The translations under genes were made by a program, and so were the position numbers. The notes under the pieces are model-generated. The model made no database searches, had not been told where the DNA came from, and saw only the letters and a program-made list of their open reading frames with translations. This document shows positions 1-7,075 of a DNA stretch of 33,539 nt, piece after piece (the stretch's first letter is position 1; each line of letters starts with the position of its first letter). The stretch comes from Lachnospiraceae bacterium (GTDB taxonomy: Bacteria; Bacillota; Clostridia; Lachnospirales; Lachnospiraceae). The DNA lies in assembly GCA_009774345.1 (NCBI GenBank), contig VSNR01000018.1:1-33539 (forward strand). Direction: 5' to 3'.

Positions 1-51
1 GCGATTTTCAAAGCGTTTAATATGAAAGTCCCGGTCCCCTCCTCGTTATAA
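1..51 (+). CDS. possible C-terminal end of a plus-strand gene (partial)
   Basis: Frame 1 is open from the window edge and stops with TAA at 49-51, giving only 16 residues (AIFKAFNMKVPVPSSL). A plus-strand terminator-like hairpin lies further down at 224-250, which fits a plus-strand transcript arriving from the left. The fragment is too short to identify a family, and a chance open frame of this length is common. Confidence 0.25.
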   Translation, partial: AIFKAFNMKVPVPSSL

Positions 52-82
52 TTCAATGCGGAATTTAGGTTATAAAAAACAA

Positions 83-111
83 TTGTCAAGTGGGTTAAAA
101 CGTGATAGACT
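83..111 (+). promoter_or_regulatory. weak candidate plus-strand promoter
   Basis: TTGTCA (83-88) is followed after 17 nt by TAGACT (106-111). With the hairpin and T-run at 224-250 it would define a transcript of about 130 nt with no convincing ORF. The -10 is poor, so this is only a suggestion. I see nothing else in 52-220, which is AT-rich. Confidence 0.2.
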
Positions 112-223
112 TATGTCGATATAAAGTTATATAATTGAAAAATATGATATTTTCGTTGTCGTAGATTACAGAAATCTGCGATAAAATTCTGTTAGAAATG
201 GTCAAAATTCAAATAGGTTTACG

Positions 224-250
224 TCAGCTTTCGCTGATCTTTTTTATTTT
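224..250 (+). terminator. candidate intrinsic terminator, plus strand
   Basis: A short stem TCAGC/GCTGA (224-228 with 233-237) with a 4-nt loop is followed by TCTTTTTTATTTT. The T-run lies on the plus-strand side, so it would end a plus-strand transcript from the left of the window. The stem is only 5 bp. Confidence 0.4.
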
Positions 251-270
251 AGGCACATGGATCTGCACAT

Positions 271-347
271 AAAAAGCTGTAGGAAAATGATATCTGCTTG
301 TCCACAGTACATTGAACAACTGTTACATTTTCCTACAGCTTTTTTTG
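271..347 (-). terminator. long perfect inverted repeat, likely (bidirectional) terminator
   Basis: Bases 271-289 and 326-344 are perfect 19-bp reverse complements, each ending in an A/T run, so either strand could end in a U-tract. The 36-nt loop contains a second small stem (ACAGT/ACTGT). It lies about 30 nt beyond the stop of the AAA-ATPase-like gene at 373 and is well placed to end that minus-strand transcript. The stem is longer and the loop larger than in a plain terminator. Confidence 0.6.
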
Positions 348-372
348 ATCTCATCATATGAACGCATATTTT

Positions 373-1944
373 TTAGACAACCGCCTCCACGATCGTTTTG
401 TCTCCAAGTGTAAGAACTTTTACACCTGTTTCTTTTTTCTTGTTAAAATTATAACTGAGCAGATACCCTTTGTTCTGGCGGAAGTAATCAAGATACGCCG
501 CAAGCTGCTGCTCGCCCCGCCTGTTGTACTCATCGCCGTACCAGATTTTCAACTCCACGATAAACTGCTCGCCTGCGTAATCGACAATCACATCGGTGCG
601 CTTAGCATCCCTTGTCTGCGCCTCGATATAATAATTGCCAACACCATTGATGATGGGCTTTAGATATAGCAGGAAAAACTTGCGTCCATAGGCTTCCACA
701 AACTTTTCATCATTACTGCTGTAAATCTCTGTAAAATATTCCACAAATTTTTCAAGCACCCGATCCATATCCAGCCTGCCATCTGAGACGAATTGATTTT
801 TATCCTGCTTGGCTTTTTTGCTTATGATACTCGCAAGCTCTTCTTCTGACAGAAAAAGATTGTACAACCGCATCTCAAAGATTCGGTTTGCCATGCGGAC
901 GCTGCCGTGATCGTTGACCGTATATCCAAACATACAGGCAAGATCTATCATTTTATTATCTGGATTATATGCAACCTGCTCGCCAAGAAACAGCATGGCA
1001 TGCAGCATATTTTTCAAATCTGGATACTCGCTGATATGACGCACCATACTGCCAAACAAGGGGATATTTTTATTTAACAGCAGTTTGACAGCCTCTATAA
1101 TCCCCTCTCTCGTCCATGCATCTGTGATTTCTTCATCAAGATCTTTACAGATCGCAGATACCAAATATGGATAACCTGACGTGTACCCATAAATATCCTG
1201 TGCGACAGCCGTCAAATCCATCCCCGTATGATGTTCTGCCTCATACTCCTCGAGCATGGCTCTGATCTGTTCTACGGAGAAGCTCATCTCTATCTTGAAG
1301 TCAGCAGCGATATTCCATGGGCTGTTGTATTGATGTGCTTCATCTGGACGTATTTTTAATTTCAGATTTTTGATATCATAAATACCAGCAAGAATTACGG
1401 ACTGGAAGGTAGCTCTGTTTTTCCTGTTGAGATAATATCCTCTTAGCTGAGCGAGAAATTCAATAAACACTTCATTATTGGATGCACTGTCCACCTCATC
1501 AATCATTAACACAAACGGCTTCTTTGACTTCTCACACATCCGGCTGATTCTGTCAAAGAGCATATCCAGTGAAATAGTTTCCAAATTTTTTAAGGAAAGC
1601 AACGCATTCAGTGAATCCAGATCAATTACAGTTTCCAAAGCTTCTTTCCTTGAAAGCAGATCTTTCATATATTCAATAAATTTAGCACAAAACATCTGTT
1701 CATTTGCAAAGTTCGCAGCGCTCATTAGCTGAAAGTCCATATCAATCACAATATAACGATCTTTCAGATACCTCGCCAATGCCCTGAGTGTTGTCGTCTT
1801 TCCATACTGTCTGCCCCTGTTGATGACAAAGTATTTTCCGCTGTCTACATAGCGCGTTTTGATCTCTTCAAGCCGTTCATCCAGCCGAACCATGTAGTGA
1901 TCCTCTGGCTCACATTGACCCTCTGTATTAAAATATCTCTGCAT
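373..1944 (-). CDS. AAA-ATPase-like / PD-(D/E)XK nuclease-fold protein (copy 1)
   Basis: This 523-aa protein has the two-part layout of the AAA-ATPase_like (PF09820) plus PD-(D/E)XK nuclease superfamily (PF08011) proteins common in anaerobic Firmicutes and Bacteroidetes. The N-terminal ATPase part shows a P-loop RGRQYGKTT at residues 43-51 and a Walker B-like VLMIDEVD. The C-terminal part carries RTDVIVDY and FIVELKIW, the D...ExK core of the nuclease fold. The cellular role of the family is unknown; nuclease activity is inferred from fold only. I start at ATG 1944 rather than 1962 because GGGAGGAAG lies just upstream and the homologue at 23500-25089 begins at the same point. A deleted paralogue sits directly upstream (2004-2288). 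Confidence 0.85.
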   Translation of the reverse strand: MQRYFNTEGQCEPEDHYMVRLDERLEEIKTRYVDSGKYFVINRGRQYGKTTTLRALARYLKDRYIVIDMDFQLMSAANFANEQMFCAKFIEYMKDLLSRKEALETVIDLDSLNALLSLKNLETISLDMLFDRISRMCEKSKKPFVLMIDEVDSASNNEVFIEFLAQLRGYYLNRKNRATFQSVILAGIYDIKNLKLKIRPDEAHQYNSPWNIAADFKIEMSFSVEQIRAMLEEYEAEHHTGMDLTAVAQDIYGYTSGYPYLVSAICKDLDEEITDAWTREGIIEAVKLLLNKNIPLFGSMVRHISEYPDLKNMLHAMLFLGEQVAYNPDNKMIDLACMFGYTVNDHGSVRMANRIFEMRLYNLFLSEEELASIISKKAKQDKNQFVSDGRLDMDRVLEKFVEYFTEIYSSNDEKFVEAYGRKFFLLYLKPIINGVGNYYIEAQTRDAKRTDVIVDYAGEQFIVELKIWYGDEYNRRGEQQLAAYLDYFRQNKGYLLSYNFNKKKETGVKVLTLGDKTIVEAVV

Positions 1945-2003
1945 CCTACTTCCTCCCATCATGCAGCATCTTTTTTCTGCCTCATCGAATGAGAAACGAT
2001 CTT

Positions 2004-2288
2004 TTAGACAACCGCCTCCACGATCGTTTTATCTCCAAAAGTAAGAACGTTAAAATTAAAACTGAGCAGATACCCCTTCTTTTGATGAAAATAATCAAGA
2101 TACGCCATTAGTTGCCGCTCTCCTCTTTCATTGTATTCATTTCCACGATAAACTGCTCTCCAAGATAATCCACAACCAATGAAATATTTTCCTCTGTCAA
2201 CATAGCGTTTTCGGATCTGCTCCAGTCTGCTGTCAAGTCGTATCATATAATGAATATCTGGTTTGCACTCTGTCAGCATGCCAAACAT
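2004..2288 (-). pseudogene. internally deleted remnant of an AAA-ATPase-like / PD-(D/E)XK gene
   Basis: The 94-residue reading frame joins the extreme N terminus of the family (HYMIRLDSRLEQIRKRYVD, GKYF) to its extreme C terminus (GNEYNERGERQL, then DKTIVEAVV). About 410 codons that hold the P-loop, Walker B and most of the nuclease domain are missing. Just after the junction, GATTATCTTGGAGAGCAG encodes the family's DYLGEQ in a different frame. A second loss of about 19 bp, covering the LKIW segment, brings the frame back. A third, in-frame loss removes about 8 residues before VLTFGDK. No ribosome binding site precedes the ATG. It can have neither ATPase nor nuclease activity and is best called a decayed copy. 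Confidence 0.8.
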
Positions 2289-2400
2289 AACGCCAAGATT
2301 AATCGCCGGACTTGTCTTTGCAAAAGAGATTTTTTTCCTTCAAATAAAACAATTGAACTTCTATACGCCTTTCACATACCGCGCCCAACAGACTGCCCCA

Positions 2401-4209
2401 TCATTTACTCTCTTTATTCTTCTTCGCCTTCTTCGCCTTGCCAAGATCATACTTCATCTCATACGCCTCATAGATCTCGCGGTACATCACATTGTTCATC
2501 TCGCGGATGCTCTTCTGGTACTCATGTGTATCAAAATCTTCCGCTTCCGATTCGAGCAGTGCCACTGCGACATTGGAACAATGCGCGCCAATCCGCTCAA
2601 AATCTGTCAAAATATTATTGAAGGCAAAGCCCTGTTTTAACTCACATTTGCCGTTTCTAAGTCTCGTGATATGCCTTGACTTGAGCTCGTTGCACAGCAC
2701 ATTGATCAGCTCCCGCAGCGGCTCCACATGAATTGCCAGATCTACATCATCCTCCGAGAAGGCATTCACCGTAATCTCAAGGATCTCTCTCACCGCGCCC
2801 CCAAGCACAGACAGCTCATAAGTCGCCTCATCGGAGAAGGCGATCTTCTTTTCATAGAGCTCATTGGCTGACTTTGACAGATTCACCGCATGGTCGCCAA
2901 GACGCTCAAAGTCGCTGATCGTGTGCAGGAAAATAGATACCTGTTTTGACTGGCTCTCCGTCATGTCACGCCCTGTCAGCTGCATCAGATACGTGCCCAG
3001 CTTGTCCTCATACTTGTCGATCAGGTTCTCCTTCTCCTGAACCTTGTTGTAGCGTTCCTCTGTATAATTGTCAAAAAGCCCCATCGCACGCCCGATATTT
3101 TTCCTTGCCTTCCTCGCCATTCCGTTGATGGCAGTGTGGCTCTGTCCGATGGCAAGCGCAGGATACTTTAAGAAACGTTCCTCCAACAGGTCGAAATCCG
3201 CCTGCTCCTCCTTGTCCTCCTCGGTATCCTTCACCAGCGTAAACACCAGTTTTTCTATCCACTTGATAAACGGAAACAGAATCATCACCGTTGCCAGTCT
3301 GAACACCGTGTTGAGAATCGCGATCGCGATTGGGCTCATCGTCATCTCCATAAAGTCAAAGTTGACAATGGCATGCACAGAGTAGAACATTACTGCCCAG
3401 AAAATCATGCCAAACAAGTCATTCATCAGATAGATCAGCGCCGTTCTCTTGCCGTTCTTGTTCGTCCCGATGGAGGACAGCAGCACCGGACAGGCAGCAC
3501 CCACACCGATACCGAGCGTGATTGGAAACGCTGATGCGAATGTGATCGCCCCTGTCACAGACAACGCCTGCAAAATACCGATGGAAGCCGACGCACTTTG
3601 CAGCACTGCCGTGAAGGCGATCCCGACTAGAATACCCATAAATGGATTCGAAAACATGGTCAGTGTGTTGACAAAGTGCGGATTTTCCTTTAATGGAGAA
3701 ACCGCGCCGCTCATGCTCTGCATGCCGAACATCAGTATGGAAAACCCCAGCATAATATCGCCGACATTCTTGTATGTACTCTTCTTGGAAATCATCTTAA
3801 ACAAAATACCGATGATTGAGACCACCGCGGAGATGGTCGTGGTAGACAACAGCTGTGCGATGCCGCCCGACCCTTCGATATAAGACAGACACAAAATCCA
3901 GCCGGTGATACTCGTACCAATGTTTGCCCCCATAATGATACCGATCGCCTGTGCGACCTTCATCATACCGGAGTTTACAAAGCCGACCACCATGACCGTC
4001 GTGGCGGAGGAGGACTGTATGATCGCCGTCACTGCCGTTCCCAGCAAAACCCCCTTGATTGGTGTATTGGTGAGCTTGTACAAGATCAGCTCGAGTTTTT
4101 CTCCTGCTGCCTTTTTGAGTCCGTCCCCCATGAGAGACATGCCAAACAGAAAGAGTGCCACGCCGCTAAGTAACGATAAAATTGATGTTATCCCCATGTC
4201 AATATTCAT
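2401..4209 (-). CDS. Na+/inorganic phosphate symporter family protein with PhoU-like domain
   Basis: A 602-aa membrane protein of the Na/Pi cotransporter family (PF02690 type). The two inverted halves each show the diagnostic Q-S-rich motif, QSSSATTVMVVGFVNSG near residue 66 and QSASASIGILQA near residue 205. About eight hydrophobic segments fill residues 1-330. The C-terminal 230 residues are charged and helical and resemble a PhoU domain (FLHTISDFERLGDHAVN, then DFERIGAHCSNVA). It should import phosphate with sodium across the cytoplasmic membrane; PhoU-like tails in this family are thought to be regulatory. The first ATG (4209) has AAGG directly against it; the next ATG (4197) has AAGGA 11 nt upstream and may be the true start. 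It has its own promoter at 4295-4323. Confidence 0.9.
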   Translation of the reverse strand: MNIDMGITSILSLLSGVALFLFGMSLMGDGLKKAAGEKLELILYKLTNTPIKGVLLGTAVTAIIQSSSATTVMVVGFVNSGMMKVAQAIGIIMGANIGTSITGWILCLSYIEGSGGIAQLLSTTTISAVVSIIGILFKMISKKSTYKNVGDIMLGFSILMFGMQSMSGAVSPLKENPHFVNTLTMFSNPFMGILVGIAFTAVLQSASASIGILQALSVTGAITFASAFPITLGIGVGAACPVLLSSIGTNKNGKRTALIYLMNDLFGMIFWAVMFYSVHAIVNFDFMEMTMSPIAIAILNTVFRLATVMILFPFIKWIEKLVFTLVKDTEEDKEEQADFDLLEERFLKYPALAIGQSHTAINGMARKARKNIGRAMGLFDNYTEERYNKVQEKENLIDKYEDKLGTYLMQLTGRDMTESQSKQVSIFLHTISDFERLGDHAVNLSKSANELYEKKIAFSDEATYELSVLGGAVREILEITVNAFSEDDVDLAIHVEPLRELINVLCNELKSRHITRLRNGKCELKQGFAFNNILTDFERIGAHCSNVAVALLESEAEDFDTHEYQKSIREMNNVMYREIYEAYEMKYDLGKAKKAKKNKESK

Positions 4210-4294
4210 CCTTCGTAATCGTTCTATATAATCACTTTATACCTGAACAGTTACTTTCCTTCTCTTATAAGATTTGTGATTTTGCTTCGTCTTA

Positions 4295-4323
4295 ATCATA
4301 GCAGATTCTGTAAAAAGTGTAAA
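4295..4323 (-). promoter_or_regulatory. sigma-A-type promoter for the Na/Pi symporter gene
   Basis: On the minus strand TTTACA (4323-4318) and TATGAT (4300-4295) are 17 nt apart, close to consensus. The predicted start of transcription is about 80 nt before the symporter start codon. The -35 lies just after the stop codon of the upstream ATPase gene, so the symporter can be expressed apart from that operon. Confidence 0.7.
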
Positions 4324-4329
4324 GCCCGA

Positions 4330-5637
4330 TTAAAACTGGTTTCCATCCAGATAATTTACAAACTGCTGTGCGGTGCGCCCTGAAATTCCTCCATGACTCA
4401 GCTCCCACTTGTTTGCCTCAGCTTTGAGCTCCTCGTCAGACATCGCAATCCCCTGCCTGTGCGCAAGCTCCAGCACAATCTGAAAATACTCCTTCTGGGA
4501 AGGCTTGGAATAATTGATCGTGACGCCGAAACGGTTTACCAGCGAAAGTTTCTCCTCCATTGTATCGGAGCGGTGCATGCCATTGTCCGTCTCCATATCA
4601 CTCCTGTCATTCCACGTCTCCTTGATTAGATGCCTGCGGTTGGACGTTGCATAGATTAAAATATTGTCAGGCTTTGTCTCCACACCACCCTCAATGACCG
4701 CCTTTAGGAATTTGTACTCCACCTCAAACTCCTCAAAGGACAAATCGTCCATGTAGATCACGAACTTGTAATTCCTGTTTTTGATCTGCGCGATGACGCT
4801 GGACAAATCCTTGAACTGATGCTTGTAAATCTCGATCATGCGCAGCCCCTGCGGATAAAAGGCATTCACAATCGCCTTGACACTGGTAGACTTGCCCGTA
4901 CCGCTGTCACCAAACAATAATACATTATTGGCTTTCCTGCCCTCCACAAATGCCCTTGTATTGTCTACAAGCTTCTTCTTTTGCAGTTCATAGCCGACAA
5001 GGTCTTCGAGCATCACCTTGTCCATGTTGTTGATTGGCAGAAATTCCACCCTGCCGTCTGTCTGCTCCCGAATGCGGAATGCCTTGTTGAGCCCAAACAT
5101 GCCAACGCCAAAATCCCTGTAAAATGCCGTCACGCAGTCAAAAAACGCATGTTCATCCGCCGCCTGTTCGAGCTGTGCCGACAGGGCGATAATCTTTTCA
5201 CTGACATTTTTATTATACATCAGCTCCTTTTTGCCAATGGCTTTATAGTCTGACAATTGTGAAAAACAGTCGATTCCCAAATCCTTCTCAATCACAGAAA
5301 AGTCAAAGTCAAACAGATTCTTAAATACACTGAAATCATTCCTTGCAAAGTGATTGACACTGCCATCATTTGCGCCTACTTTTTCGCAGGTAATACTAAA
5401 TGGATTCTCATTTGTCACCATGAAAAAAGTAAGATAATTATGCCATAAGTTATGGTTAAATCCATAATCCGTAGCGACGATCAAAAGCCGCTTGAGCTGT
5501 GTGTAGATGTCCTTGATCAGCGCTGGCTTCGTGCTGGACTTCTCCTCAAAGCGGCGGAAAATCTCCCCAAGCTGGTACAGGATACACTCCCTGTCCAGAT
5601 CTCCATATAGAATTAATTTTGCGATCTCGCGGTACAT
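4330..5637 (-). CDS. DUF815-type P-loop ATPase
   Basis: This 435-aa protein matches the DUF815 family of AAA-like ATP-binding proteins. The C-terminal half has Walker A GDSGTGKST near residue 242 and Walker B FVIYMDDLSFEEFE near residue 295. These are followed by a sensor-like IYATSNRRHLI and an arginine-rich segment, as in AAA+ proteins. The N-terminal 200 residues are not recognisable to me. The family's substrate is unknown. An AGGAGG sits about 10 nt before the ATG. The gene follows the unknown gene 5673-6368 after 35 nt and is the last of the operon that begins with the TtcA-LarE fusion. Confidence 0.88.
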   Translation of the reverse strand: MYREIAKLILYGDLDRECILYQLGEIFRRFEEKSSTKPALIKDIYTQLKRLLIVATDYGFNHNLWHNYLTFFMVTNENPFSITCEKVGANDGSVNHFARNDFSVFKNLFDFDFSVIEKDLGIDCFSQLSDYKAIGKKELMYNKNVSEKIIALSAQLEQAADEHAFFDCVTAFYRDFGVGMFGLNKAFRIREQTDGRVEFLPINNMDKVMLEDLVGYELQKKKLVDNTRAFVEGRKANNVLLFGDSGTGKSTSVKAIVNAFYPQGLRMIEIYKHQFKDLSSVIAQIKNRNYKFVIYMDDLSFEEFEVEYKFLKAVIEGGVETKPDNILIYATSNRRHLIKETWNDRSDMETDNGMHRSDTMEEKLSLVNRFGVTINYSKPSQKEYFQIVLELAHRQGIAMSDEELKAEANKWELSHGGISGRTAQQFVNYLDGNQF

Positions 5638-5672
5638 AATTGATTATCCTCCTTTATCTGTTCATTCTCTAA

Positions 5673-6368
5673 TCATAATTTCACGCCGTTTCCATGACCA
5701 AATAAGTCCGTGACCTCCTCGAGAGACACACCGTCCTCCCACTCGCCGCAGTAGCGCAGATACTCCGCCTCTGTACTCAGAAAATTTTCTGCGTTTGGCG
5801 GCAGAATGATCGGTTCGATCGTGCCATCCATATAATTGCAGACATAAATCACTTTCACACAGTTTAGAAAAACCCAGTCAAACCGCTGTGCAAAATCTTT
5901 TTGCCGCTGTCCCATGGATTCGAATAAACACTGCACATCAATGCTGCACTCATCCACCGGATGCAGAAACAGATAAAGCCCGTTGTATCGTTTCTGCTGA
6001 TAACTCGTATTGAGTTTTTCAAGTTTTTTGTCAAACCGGTACTGGGCTTTATACAGATAGTCCTGATGTTCGAGATCATCCGGCAGCACTGCCCAGAACC
6101 TTCCATTATAGAAGTTCAGCCGCTCCCCGTAGCGCTCGAGCGCGGCAGGCGGCAGCTCCTCCCTGCGGCAGCCCAGATACTGGTCAATAAAATTCTTGGT
6201 CTGCCCGTCATCTGGCAGCAGCGCCTGACTGACCTCCAGTCCCAGATTCATTGTCTCATTGATCCAGTCCGGTGACTCACTTTTCACAAAAGCCGGCTGG
6301 TATTCCCGCCAGAGATACTTTAGGGAAACCACCGCGTAAATCTCATTTAGCAACTTTTCATATGCCAT
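5673..6368 (-). CDS. protein of unknown function
   Basis: A soluble-looking 231-aa protein with no signal peptide and no membrane segment. I do not recognise a family. It is rich in aromatic and acidic residues, with a hydrophobic patch (RFDWVFLNCVKVIYVCNYMD) near residue 165. I start at ATG 6368, which has AGGGGG 10 nt upstream; a GTG at 6389 would overlap the tcdA stop as GTGA but has a worse site. Its place between tcdA and the DUF815 ATPase, with short gaps, suggests cotranscription. It may be a partner of the ATPase, which is inference from position only. Confidence 0.75.
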   Translation of the reverse strand: MAYEKLLNEIYAVVSLKYLWREYQPAFVKSESPDWINETMNLGLEVSQALLPDDGQTKNFIDQYLGCRREELPPAALERYGERLNFYNGRFWAVLPDDLEHQDYLYKAQYRFDKKLEKLNTSYQQKRYNGLYLFLHPVDECSIDVQCLFESMGQRQKDFAQRFDWVFLNCVKVIYVCNYMDGTIEPIILPPNAENFLSTEAEYLRYCGEWEDGVSLEEVTDLFGHGNGVKL

Positions 6369-6385
6369 GCTTGACGTTCCCCCTT

Positions 6386-7075
6386 TCACGCTTTGACCAG
6401 ATCTTTGACCACCTCACCCGCTATGACCAGCCCTGCTGCCGGCGGAACGAATGCATTGCTCCCCGGTATCCGTTCCGGGGTCTGTTCCTGCTTGACTGGA
6501 ACCTCTTCTGAATATACGACTTTGAGATGTTCCACGCCCCGTTTTTTCAGCTCGCGGCGCATCACTTTGGCAAGCGGACAGACTTTTGTCTGCGACAGAT
6601 CCGCCACCCGGAATGCAGAGGGGTCCATCTTATTCCCCGCTCCCATAGAGCTGATAATGGGAGTGTCTGCCCGTACCGCCTCCATGACAAGCTGGATTTT
6701 GCCAGTCACAGTATCAATGGCATCCACCACATAGTCATATGCAGAGAATTGAAAATCAGATGCTGTTTCCGGCAGAAAAAAGGTCTTATAGGTATTGACT
6801 ACCGCCGCTGGATTAATATCCAAAACCCGTTTCTTGGCGGCATCTACTTTGTATTCTCCAATTGTGCTGTGCGTAGCGATAATCTGGCGGTTTAGATTTG
6901 ACAGGCATACTTTGTCATTGTCAATCAGGTCCAATGTCCCGACGCCGCTTCGCGCGAGCGCCTCCACCACGTACCCTCCCACGCCGCCAATGCCAAACAC
7001 GGCAACGCGGGCATTCTTTAACTTCTCAATGCCCTCCGTCCCCACGAGGAGCGCTGTTCTCGAAAACTGATTCAT
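6386..7075 (-). CDS. tcdA: tRNA threonylcarbamoyladenosine dehydratase (TcdA/CsdL family)
   Basis: A 229-aa ThiF/E1-like enzyme. TcdA uses ATP to cyclise t6A37 of ANN-decoding tRNAs to ct6A. The nucleotide-binding motif GIGGVGG is at residues 28-34, followed by LIDNDKVCLSNLNRQ, the E1 adenylation-site signature. The motif VVYSEEVP and the closing segment PGSNAFVPPAAGLVIA are typical of the TcdA branch rather than ThiF or MoeB. It is shorter than the 268-aa E. coli enzyme, as is usual in Firmicutes. The ATG overlaps the TGA of the upstream gene as ATGA, so translation is probably coupled to the TtcA-LarE fusion. Confidence 0.9.
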   Translation of the reverse strand: MNQFSRTALLVGTEGIEKLKNARVAVFGIGGVGGYVVEALARSGVGTLDLIDNDKVCLSNLNRQIIATHSTIGEYKVDAAKKRVLDINPAAVVNTYKTFFLPETASDFQFSAYDYVVDAIDTVTGKIQLVMEAVRADTPIISSMGAGNKMDPSAFRVADLSQTKVCPLAKVMRRELKKRGVEHLKVVYSEEVPVKQEQTPERIPGSNAFVPPAAGLVIAGEVVKDLVKA

